Shown here one piece after another: positions 15,810 through 22,224 of a stretch of 22,224 bases of DNA. The DNA comes from Prevotellaceae bacterium UBA7028 (GTDB lineage: Bacteria > Bacteroidota > Bacteroidia > Bacteroidales > Bacteroidaceae). Both the position numbers and the translations under genes were made by a program. Positions within the stretch are counted from its first letter, which is position 1; the number at the start of each line of letters is the position of its first letter. Where the stretch lies: positions 1 through 22,224 of the forward strand of contig DLBF01000160.1 in NCBI GenBank assembly GCA_002494215.1. Reading direction: 5' to 3'. Under the pieces are notes generated by a model. That model worked only from the letters and a program-made list of their open reading frames with translations. It was not told where the DNA came from and made no database searches.

Positions 15810-15914
15810 TTAAAAGGTTAAAAGGTTTAAAGGTGAAAAGGTGAAAAGGTTAGCGATCACGTCCTAGCCAACGGCTGGGCTCCTAGCCACTAGCTTGTCG
15901 AAGGAACGCTAACC
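15810..15914. repeat. Short tandem repeats and an 8-base inverted repeat in the intergenic region
   Basis: From 15810 to 15851 the sequence repeats AAAAGGTT/AAAAGGTG-like octamers. GGTTAGCG at 15848-15855 pairs with CGCTAACC at 15907-15914, and the loop holds AGCCAACGGCT-type small dyads. No gene is visible. Another short-repeat run (TAAAGTC units) lies at about 16122-16155. Confidence 0.6.
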
Positions 15915-15933
15915 GCAAAACGAAACGCCCCCC

Positions 15934-15975
15934 AAAAAAGCTGAGCCGGCTCAATCGATCAATCGAGCCGGCTCA
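15934..15975 (-). terminator. Strong rho-independent terminator for the large/small surface-protein operon
   Basis: GAGCCGGCTC occurs at 15943-15952 and again at 15965-15974. Each copy is its own reverse complement, so they can pair into an 11-base-pair stem (counting the outer T-A) with a 12-base loop. Reading the minus strand, the stem is followed after two bases by TTTTTT (15934-15939). This fits termination of transcripts from 21840-16199. Confidence 0.8.
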
Positions 15976-16159
15976 ACCTGAAAAACGAGGCGTGGGCCAC
16001 TTTTTGTATTTTCACAGAGAAAATTAATAGATAAGGGCAAAAACAGAGGCAAGGAACAAGTCCCTGCCTCCGTTCTATTTTGGATTCTTGAGAGTGAAGA
16101 TTTTAGCCCCCAACGTTCTTGACTAAAGTCTAAAGTCTAAGGCCTAAAGTCTAATTAAG

Positions 16160-16186
16160 ATTCTTCACTCTTCATTCTTCATTCTT
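16160..16186 (-). repeat. 27-base GAA-rich dispersed repeat, copy 2 (inverted)
   Basis: This is the exact reverse complement of 11623-11649. It sits 12 bases beyond the stop of the 57-residue ORF at 16199, inside the untranslated end of that operon. Confidence 0.85.
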
Positions 16187-16198
16187 CATTTAAATGCA

Positions 16199-16372
16199 TC
16201 ACCATTCTTCGTCCCAAACGTTCCTGTTGGGGAAAGTGCTATTGTACTCCTTGGTGAGGACGACATCAGCATCTGCACCTGTGTCATACTTGTCAATGCT
16301 ACTTTGAAGCATTGCGCCACGTGTGACAATCTTAACACAGAATAAACTAGGCGCTATATATTTCTTTTTCAT
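16199..16372 (-). CDS. 57-residue conserved small protein, C-terminal WDEEW (paralogue 2)
   Basis: An ATG at 16372 opens 57 codons ending in TGA at 16199. The start MKKKYIAPSLFCVKIVT and the end VLTKEYNSTFPNRNVWDEEW match the other small ORF at 19317-19490. The two are exactly the same length and share about 24 of 57 positions by hand alignment, mostly at both ends, with a variable centre. There is no signal peptide or membrane helix. The 'MKKxYxxPxxxxVxIxT' opening occurs in many Prevotella and Bacteroides small proteins of unknown role. It lies 92 bases downstream of the 914-residue secreted protein. That two related copies persist beside related large genes argues for real coding. No function is assigned. 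Confidence 0.75.
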   Translation of the reverse strand: MKKKYIAPSLFCVKIVTRGAMLQSSIDKYDTGADADVVLTKEYNSTFPNRNVWDEEW

Positions 16373-16420
16373 ATTTGTAATGATCTATTTTAGAAGATGA
16401 TTATTTATTTGTTCTCTTCC

Positions 16421-16461
16421 CTTCGCCCCACCTCTCCATTGAGGGAGAGGAGGGAGAGGGT
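16421..16461. repeat. REP-like palindrome just downstream of the 914-residue protein gene
   Basis: CCTCTCC (16431-16437) and GGAGAGG (16444-16450) form a perfect 7-base stem with a 6-base loop, in a C-rich then G-rich setting. It begins 3 bases beyond the stop codon of the large gene and resembles the in-gene copies at 16548-16579 and 19614-19645. Confidence 0.65.
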
Positions 16462-16464
16462 CTT

Positions 16465-19209
16465 TTACTTTAGAACTTTTTTACCGTTTATAATATTAAC
16501 GCCCTTCTGTATCTTAGACAGACGCTGACCAGCAATGTTGTAAATTGCTCCCTCACCTTCGGAGAGGATTGGGGTAAGGCTATTTATAGCTGTAGCATCA
16601 TCATCATCGAAGCGGAAGACCTTAACGCTACCACCCGAAGGAGCTGCCAGATATGCCTTGAATCCAGGAATGGTAGTTGCACCATCCTTGTACAAAGCAA
16701 GGCCATGAGTACCTGTTGCAAGGACGTAACTGTCAGCAGGACGAGCAATAGCAGCGACTGTACCTGTTAGTGCATTACTTTCTACACTTCCGCCTGTCGT
16801 AATATTGAAGTTGTAGCTGCCAGCTTCACCAGCAAGAATGACACCCGTATTAGCAGGGATAATACCACCTTCAATAGCTGTAAGAGAGATATAATCACCT
16901 TTATCCGTAGCAACATAAGCCGTAACTTCTGCAGGAATCTCCAATGCTACAGGAGCGTAGAATGTAGCGTAGCCTACAGAAGATATAGTGACGGGAAGAG
17001 ATTCTACGGGCAGAATATCCCATGTTCCATAAGGTTTATTTCCATCTGAAAGTGAACCTAAACGATTAATGTGAAAACCATTGTCATTATTTAACCAAGA
17101 CACTTGATAACCACCATTATATATATAATACTTGCCCCTAGTAGCACTTTCAGAGAAAGTAACCGCACCACCTGAATTACCTACTGCTGCACTCAAGGCA
17201 CATGTACTATTAGCAGTATATAACCCATTCTGATAGTTTAGGATATGGTTTTCGCTACTAATATTGTTAACATAGAAAATACCCGCATTTGCGATATCAT
17301 TTTCTGTCGTTGTATAATCACTAGAAGCCGATATTCCCCAATATCTTGCGTCTTCTGCATTGTAAAAACGCACAAACTTTCCTGTAGGTTGGTTAATGGC
17401 AGTTACTTCAAGCATTTCATCTGCAATTGTCAGATTGTCAGCCGAATAGCCAGCAGATTTGAGTTCAGAAATGATACTAGTCTCATTACCATGATAACCG
17501 GCATATTTTCCAGTGAAAGAATATTGTCCTAATCCGTTTCCATAGCTATAGGATTCCAGCTTAGCAATGTCATCTACAAATTCTATCTCATCAGCAGACA
17601 CTTCCGTAACCCAGAACGTGGAACCTTCATCAAAACTACCCCAATACTTTATCGTACTACTTTGACCATTTGCATAAGTTTTTATAGCATCCCACAACCC
17701 AAAATGGGTTGCATCCTTTTTCTTTAAATTCCAAGTTTTTTCTGTGGTTGACATCGTTGCAGGATCTGTTGCGGTTAAATAGTAAGAGTTACCTGTTGCC
17801 CTATTTATTATCTTAAATCCTTGAATGGGGTTGCCCATAAATGCCCAATAATATTTATTAGAACTCTGACTTCCTGATGCCCATGCAATCGCATATTCAT
17901 TTGTCGAGACATAATAATTCCAACTCGTATGGAGCTGCATATAATACCATGTAGCATTTTCATAATCTGTGCTAATGGTAAAAGGCAACCCCGAAACAGT
18001 GGCAGTGGCCTTAATGGTTGCTGAATTTGCATTTGGGATGGCTGCAACATCGTATGAGTATGATGTGTAATCATTCACATATTTTGAGGGAACGGCAGAA
18101 GATGAGCTAGTAGCCTGACGTACACTTTCAGATACAATAACTTCGTCATTCAAATCAATATTATATGTAACAACACAATATCCACTAGGAAGGTCTGCCG
18201 TCTCAATAGTGAACTGAGTATTAGCAGCAGAAGAATCCCATCCAACACAACCAGAACCTCCATTATGAATATAATGATAACCTGCATCCCAACCCGAATC
18301 AGAATATTTCGTTGGACGAGCAACAGCATATTTTACATCATTCACAGTTACAGTCTGAATATAGTATGGGATATTTGCAGTAACCTCTGTTTGGATCGCA
18401 GTACTGACCGCTACATCTCCCATATACTTCATCGACACATAACCTTTTATGTAGAAAGTACCATCCCCAACAGATTCCAACTGAATAACTGCATTATCGG
18501 TTTTTGAAGAATTGAAAGAACCTTGAGCTTCACCCACTTCCAAATACTTGCCACTTCTGCACAGGAGGGTAACATTAGCACTGAAATCAGCTACTGCAGC
18601 TCTGAATGTAGCGTCTGTGGCAGCATTGTTTAGAGCCGTCATCTTTGCAGAAGGCTTCAGAACTTCAGGAAGGGCATTAATGGCAGGAAGTATCTGACTT
18701 CTTCTGTAATCAATCACTTCAGCCAAAGTGGTGGCGTTAGATTCAATTATCCAGGATGTTCCCTGATTGTCGGTACTTGAAGGTTGCCAATAACCAACAC
18801 CTGTATGGGAGGCATTATCATCCCAACATTTACTAGAAGCTGTGCTGCTCAACGTAACACAAAAGTAACCTGACTTATGAGGATTCTCTACGAGATACCA
18901 TTTAGCCCCTGTTGCATCTGCACTTACATTTGAAACCAATTTAACAGTCGGGTCCACCGCTGGAACAATGTAAACGCCATCGCTATTCTCAACGAAATAC
19001 CAAAGAGCCTCCTTAGTTATTGAAGAGACCTGAGACAATTGCGTAGTAGGACCTGCATAGGCAGCATACTTACTAGAACGGAAATTTTTGATGGTGTAAT
19101 ACACAGGATTATCAACATCCGTTGTCAATGTCGGTTGCGTTACCGTTGCCCATGCTCCACTACAATATAGAACCAATAAGGCTAATAATAAAAATAATTT
19201 TTGTTTCAT
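16465..19209 (-). CDS. Large secreted surface protein with beta-trefoil-like repeats
   Basis: The 914-residue protein has a signal peptide (MKQKLFLLLALLVLYCSGAWA). Much of the chain repeats units of 'YYxIKN...Y.......WYFVEN...YIVP' type (for example VYYTIKNFRSSKYAAYAG, then KEALWYFVENSDGVYIVP, and again near residues 430-520), which suggests ricin-like beta-trefoil modules. A helical segment stands near residues 165-215 (YRRSQILPAINALPEVLKP). A compact domain at ~740-880 (VGYATFYAPVALEIPAEVTA) also occurs in the 769-residue paralogue. The tail holds a DDDDATAI linker, a translated REP-like element, and IYNIAGQRLSKIQKGVNIIN. No catalytic motif was recognised; carbohydrate or host-surface binding is a guess. 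No promoter box lies directly upstream, so it is probably read through from the upstream gene. Confidence 0.8.
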   Translation of the reverse strand: MKQKLFLLLALLVLYCSGAWATVTQPTLTTDVDNPVYYTIKNFRSSKYAAYAGPTTQLSQVSSITKEALWYFVENSDGVYIVPAVDPTVKLVSNVSADATGAKWYLVENPHKSGYFCVTLSSTASSKCWDDNASHTGVGYWQPSSTDNQGTSWIIESNATTLAEVIDYRRSQILPAINALPEVLKPSAKMTALNNAATDATFRAAVADFSANVTLLCRSGKYLEVGEAQGSFNSSKTDNAVIQLESVGDGTFYIKGYVSMKYMGDVAVSTAIQTEVTANIPYYIQTVTVNDVKYAVARPTKYSDSGWDAGYHYIHNGGSGCVGWDSSAANTQFTIETADLPSGYCVVTYNIDLNDEVIVSESVRQATSSSSAVPSKYVNDYTSYSYDVAAIPNANSATIKATATVSGLPFTISTDYENATWYYMQLHTSWNYYVSTNEYAIAWASGSQSSNKYYWAFMGNPIQGFKIINRATGNSYYLTATDPATMSTTEKTWNLKKKDATHFGLWDAIKTYANGQSSTIKYWGSFDEGSTFWVTEVSADEIEFVDDIAKLESYSYGNGLGQYSFTGKYAGYHGNETSIISELKSAGYSADNLTIADEMLEVTAINQPTGKFVRFYNAEDARYWGISASSDYTTTENDIANAGIFYVNNISSENHILNYQNGLYTANSTCALSAAVGNSGGAVTFSESATRGKYYIYNGGYQVSWLNNDNGFHINRLGSLSDGNKPYGTWDILPVESLPVTISSVGYATFYAPVALEIPAEVTAYVATDKGDYISLTAIEGGIIPANTGVILAGEAGSYNFNITTGGSVESNALTGTVAAIARPADSYVLATGTHGLALYKDGATTIPGFKAYLAAPSGGSVKVFRFDDDDATAINSLTPILSEGEGAIYNIAGQRLSKIQKGVNIINGKKVLK
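16548..16579. repeat. REP-like palindrome inside the 914-residue protein gene
   Basis: This 32-base segment matches 19614-19645 at 28 positions. It holds near-complementary arms CCTCACC and GGAGAGG around TTC. In the minus-strand protein it is read as LTPILSEGEG. The ~30 bases on its low-coordinate side (coding IYNIAGQR) are also identical between the two genes. Confidence 0.75.
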
Positions 19210-19316
19210 GGTTTAATTGATATATTAATGATTAATTTACTTACAAAACCACAGAGGTAAGGCTTTCCCCTACCCCAGTGCTACTATCACTTTAATTACA
19301 TTAGAATCACTTATCT

Positions 19317-19490
19317 TTACCACTCCTCATCCCAAATGTTTCTGTTAAAAGAAGTGTTATCGTACTCTCTGGTGAGGACTGCATTTTCGTCTGTTATATC
19401 TCCACCTCTGAAATTTAGAGACTCTGCAAGCATGTGGCTGGTACGAATCTGAACAACCAAGATTCTAGGTGTTTTATATATCTTTTTCAT
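19317..19490 (-). CDS. 57-residue conserved small protein, C-terminal WDEEW (paralogue 1)
   Basis: Starting from the ATG at 19490 (MKKIYKTPRILVVQIRT), 57 codons lead to the stop at 19317. The frame has an additional ATG four codons upstream, but the 19490 start gives the same length and opening as the paralogue at 16199-16372. The end VLTREYDNTSFNRNIWDEEW keeps the invariant NRN-x-WDEEW. It lies 40 bases downstream of the 769-residue protein and 107 bases upstream of the 914-residue protein, so it sits between the two large genes. It has no signal peptide, no Cys, and an acidic tail. I do not recognise a characterised family. A peptide precursor, chaperone or regulator for the large proteins are all open possibilities. 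Confidence 0.75.
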   Translation of the reverse strand: MKKIYKTPRILVVQIRTSHMLAESLNFRGGDITDENAVLTREYDNTSFNRNIWDEEW

Positions 19491-19530
19491 ATCATTTTTC
19501 AATTAAGTGTTATGAATTAAGGATTAAGAA

Positions 19531-21840
19531 TTAGAAGAGAATCTTTTTGCCATTCACAATGTTGACGCCCTTCTGCATCCTGCTCATACGCTGACCAGCA
19601 ATGTTGTAAATTGCTCCCTCGCCTTCGGAGAGGGCTGGGGTGAGGCTCTTAATGCCTGTTGCATCATCGTCACCAAAGTCAAAGACAAGAGCCTTAGCAC
19701 TACCTCCAGCAACAAACAGATAAGCCTTACCCTTAGCAAGATTAGTTCCCGTATAGTTGTAGAGACCAATATTCACGGTTTCTTCACTATCTGTGCTATT
19801 TCTCTTTCCCAGCACATAAGTAGAACCTGTACCAAGATTCTCACGTGGGGTGGTTACTACAGTACCTCCAAATCCAGCGTAGGGCGTAGTAGAATTACTT
19901 CCTGCATCTACTGCAGGTGAGAGGTAAATAGTCTCATCCTTATCCTGTCCAGCCTTCTTTAGAATAGCTGCAGTATTCTTAGGCAATGTTCCATTTGTCA
20001 CAATAGGTTCCAGATGGGCATAAGTACCATCTTGGTCAGTTACAGTATAAGCCGTAATACCACTAGGAATCGTTACAGAGAATGGAAGATAGAGAGAAGC
20101 ATAAGCATCCGTGCCGTCAGAGGCCAGATTTACCTTATTGTAGTAATCAGAGGCTTCTGTGAGTTTATATGCTGAAGAAAAACTTGTATTGAAATAGGCT
20201 CCGCTGGATGTGTCAAAAACAGGATTTGTTGCGTGTTTTTTAACGATAGCAACACTGCCAGCATAGCCTCCTGTGCCGGCTGATCCATTTTCTAATTTTC
20301 GCTCACCATAAATTTCAAATAGTCCAAACGTATTGATTGTATCAGAGGAACTAGTCTTTGAGCTTAGTTTTGTGTTAAATGCAGAGATAGTCAACGGTGC
20401 GAAGATATCATAGTTTTGAACAACGCTATTGTTTTTGCTACTGGCGGCAATCATCCAATACCAATCATCAACGCTAATAAAAGCAAACTGATTATCGCTG
20501 ATTTTGTGGCAGATAAATGGTGTTGCATTAGCTTCTGTCATATCAACGCTCATAGTCCCTCCTGAAGACTTAAGATAATACTTTGTATCGCCAGGTTGTA
20601 CATTTGTAAAGGTATACACTTTACCGTCTGTTGGCATTACGATATCCGAACATTTCAGATAGCTGATATAGCCTTCCAACTGACCTGCATAATTAGCTGC
20701 CTTATAATAATCATGGGTACTTCCGTCATATCCATTAATAACAGCATATGCAGCATTCAGAGTAGTACGCTCTACTGCATCTGCTTTAGGATAACCTAAG
20801 CCAGACATAGCCTTGGAAGTTTCCATATTGGTTTTCAATGTAGACACCATCGTGCCGATACTGGGATTAACTCTAACATTAACGATGAATTCCGAGACAG
20901 CCACCCCCTTATTATTACCCGAAAGAGTAAAAGTGGTAGAAGTCTTGGCAATACCGGATATTGTAACGGTATTGTTTGCTGTCGATGTGAAGGTCTTAGG
21001 ATTTGCTTCATCATCAGCAGGGGTAATGACTTGATCATTATCGGCCAAATTGGCTTTACCTGTCAAGGAATAACCTGTTATCTGGAAACCATCAGGAACA
21101 CTAATAGTATAAACACAATTTGCAGGGTCGCCACCTGTCCATATTGAACCATCAGCGACTTTGATAAACTTGTCACTAGTAGAGAACTTCAAGGTAGGAG
21201 CTTGCCCTTCAGAAGTCCACGTTGCAGCCCAGTTCCCATTATCCGTCTTGTCAGAATATACTCCACTAGTTGTGCTAATAGGAATACCATTTGTCAATGT
21301 AGCCGTAAAGATGGGCATATAGTCAGTGCCCGTTGATGTGTTATATGTATTTATGTATGTGGGTGTATATGTCCCAGATTGTACCTTTATACCCTGTTTC
21401 TTTCTGGTATAATTGCCATCTGAAGGTACATTATTAGTTAAAAAGATTGCGTAATACCTCACGCCTGCACATAATTTCACGGGCTTTGTAAATGTGTATT
21501 TGCAAGAACTTGCACTTGCGCTGCATGGAGAATCGGAAATTGCGAGGACCTTTGTAGCAGGATATGAGACGCCCGCATTGTCATTGCCAGTATTTATACC
21601 ATTATCTGTACTGATTGCCAAATAAAGGGCTTGCGTACCACTATCACCACGGTAGGTAATAGTGAAATCTTTCAAGGAATATATATTTCCCGAGGTGCAT
21701 GTCCCTGGAAGCTCAAGACCTAAAGCCCAAACGGTGAAGTTAGCACCCGCGCCAGACCCGACATTCCATTCAACATCTGCTGCCCACGTCCCCACAGAGC
21801 ATAATAGGGATAAAAGTAATAGTGTTAGTTTTGTTTTCAT
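19531..21840 (-). CDS. Large secreted surface protein, paralogous C-terminal region to the 914-residue protein
   Basis: The 769-residue protein is taken from the ATG at 21840, which opens a clear signal peptide (MKTKLTLLLLSLLCSVGTWA); the 39 upstream in-frame codons lie in the leader and look non-coding. Residues ~21-170 form a beta-rich domain with a Cys pair (SPCSASASSCKY). A helical segment follows near residue 335-400, then a trefoil-like part (TKYYLKSSGGTMSVDMTE and DDWYWMIAASS). A domain at ~600-720 (LYLPFSVTIPSGITAYTVTD) is shared with the 914-residue protein. The end has a DDDATGIKS linker, the REP-derived LTPALSEGEG, and IYNIAGQRMSRMQKGVNIVN. The ligand and enzyme activity are unknown. 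It is the first gene of the operon that ends at 15934-15975. Confidence 0.8.
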   Translation of the reverse strand: MKTKLTLLLLSLLCSVGTWAADVEWNVGSGAGANFTVWALGLELPGTCTSGNIYSLKDFTITYRGDSGTQALYLAISTDNGINTGNDNAGVSYPATKVLAISDSPCSASASSCKYTFTKPVKLCAGVRYYAIFLTNNVPSDGNYTRKKQGIKVQSGTYTPTYINTYNTSTGTDYMPIFTATLTNGIPISTTSGVYSDKTDNGNWAATWTSEGQAPTLKFSTSDKFIKVADGSIWTGGDPANCVYTISVPDGFQITGYSLTGKANLADNDQVITPADDEANPKTFTSTANNTVTISGIAKTSTTFTLSGNNKGVAVSEFIVNVRVNPSIGTMVSTLKTNMETSKAMSGLGYPKADAVERTTLNAAYAVINGYDGSTHDYYKAANYAGQLEGYISYLKCSDIVMPTDGKVYTFTNVQPGDTKYYLKSSGGTMSVDMTEANATPFICHKISDNQFAFISVDDWYWMIAASSKNNSVVQNYDIFAPLTISAFNTKLSSKTSSSDTINTFGLFEIYGERKLENGSAGTGGYAGSVAIVKKHATNPVFDTSSGAYFNTSFSSAYKLTEASDYYNKVNLASDGTDAYASLYLPFSVTIPSGITAYTVTDQDGTYAHLEPIVTNGTLPKNTAAILKKAGQDKDETIYLSPAVDAGSNSTTPYAGFGGTVVTTPRENLGTGSTYVLGKRNSTDSEETVNIGLYNYTGTNLAKGKAYLFVAGGSAKALVFDFGDDDATGIKSLTPALSEGEGAIYNIAGQRMSRMQKGVNIVNGKKILF
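19614..19645. repeat. REP-like palindrome inside the 769-residue protein gene
   Basis: CCCTCGCC, TTC, GGAGAGGG form a near-perfect stem, followed by CTGGGGTGAGG. In the minus-strand protein it reads LTPALSEGEG. It is the in-gene twin of 16548-16579 (28 of 32 bases). Confidence 0.75.
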
Positions 21841-22089
21841 AGACTGAGAAATTTTAGTGTATAAATTTTGTTTTAGATATCTTTTATGACCAGCTATCGC
21901 TATAGCCGCTAATCCACTTACTGAGACAGCGAGTGGGGGTGGACATAAAGTCCACAAGAACTTACTTGGTTTGTAAGTTAAAATGAGATAGTTTACGCTT
22001 GATTCGTCCTTCTGGTATTAAACTGGTTAGTTAGTTTAGTATAACATTTAGTGTACGTATGAAGTGGGCATGCGCTCATGCTTCAATGG
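21841..22089 (-). other. Structured untranslated leader of the large/small surface-protein operon
   Basis: About 245 bases separate the likely promoter from the ATG at 21840. Two perfect hairpins lie close together: AACTTAC/GTAAGTT (21959-21965 and 21973-21979, 7-base loop) and GTGGAC/GTCCAC (21939-21944 and 21950-21955, 5-base loop). A GCATG/CATGC hairpin (about 22069-22082) would be near the 5' end of the mRNA, and the palindrome GCTATAGC lies near 21900. No known riboswitch was recognised. Confidence 0.5.
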
Positions 22090-22097
22090 CAAAGGTA
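22090..22097 (-). promoter_or_regulatory. -7 box for the large/small surface-protein operon
   Basis: The minus strand reads TACCTTTG, identical to the hemG promoter box. No TTTG or TTG occurs at the usual -33 distance. The remaining 22098-22224 is AT-rich and shows no gene that can be supported. Confidence 0.5.
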
Positions 22098-22224
22098 AAG
22101 ATTATTACCTATTATATTAAGGAAATGTATGTTAAAAAATATTAATTATACCTTTTCCCACCCATATTGACATCCATAACAGCATAAAATTCAAATTAAC
22201 TTTTGACCTACGGTCGAGCCTGCT

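Noticed and set aside
21841..21957. 39-codon upstream extension of the 769-residue protein
   Set aside because: It precedes a proper signal peptide, overlaps the hairpins of the leader, and reads as non-coding (WTLCPPPLAVSVSG).
22192..22224. Minus-strand tail reading AGSTVGQKLI and a stop at the window edge
   Set aside because: Ten residues are too few to claim a gene. It may be the end of an upstream gene but cannot be supported.

Overview
The window looks like a chromosomal segment of a Bacteroidales bacterium, most likely a gut, rumen or oral Prevotella-type organism. The evidence is the Bacteroidetes-type promoters (TAnnTTTG at -7, sometimes TTTG or TTG about 19-20 bases upstream), the lack of clear Shine-Dalgarno sites, BspA-type leucine-rich surface proteins, a clostripain-family lipoprotein, a TonB-dependent receptor, and large secreted proteins ending in a 'YNxxGxR...NGKK' tail. 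No rRNA, tRNA, CRISPR array, integrase or transposase was seen.

Region 1 (1-1971, + strand): the end of a probable flavin reductase, an FMN-reductase-like protein with a compact Cys cluster, and a chloramphenicol-acetyltransferase-like gene. The last is flanked by two gutted membrane-protein genes, a crcB/fluC remnant and a yhhN remnant, each keeping both ends but lacking the middle. Region 2 (1978-6547): two divergent BspA-like surface proteins share a 172-base promoter region. The minus-strand one contains long near-identical in-frame DNA repeats. Region 3 (6548-8833, + strand): a hexapeptide-repeat acetyltransferase and an operon of a membrane PH-domain protein with an HTH regulator, mixed with gene fragments (an unassigned 3' end, the C-terminal part of an unknown protein, and the first ~18 codons of a GNAT acetyltransferase). 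Region 4 (8778-11549): a C11 clostripain-like lipoprotein, a second lipoprotein, and a YbjQ-family protein. Region 5 (11550-15714): a repeat-rich intergenic stretch, then a two-gene minus-strand unit of protoporphyrinogen oxidase (hemG) followed 12 bases later by a TonB-dependent receptor, probably serving haem or porphyrin acquisition.

Region 6 (15715-22224, minus strand) is the most unusual part. Two large secreted proteins of 769 and 914 residues alternate with two homologous peptides of exactly 57 residues, in the order large-small-large-small. The upstream end has a promoter-like box and a structured leader of about 250 bases, and the downstream end has a strong hairpin terminator. Both large genes carry, inside their coding sequence, a REP-like palindrome translated as 'LTPxLSEGEG' just before the C-terminal tail; related palindromes lie between genes at 11554-11592 and 16421-16461. 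The repeated large/small pairing suggests a surface-protein system whose small partner has no assigned role. All functions here are read from sequence by eye; no database search was made.
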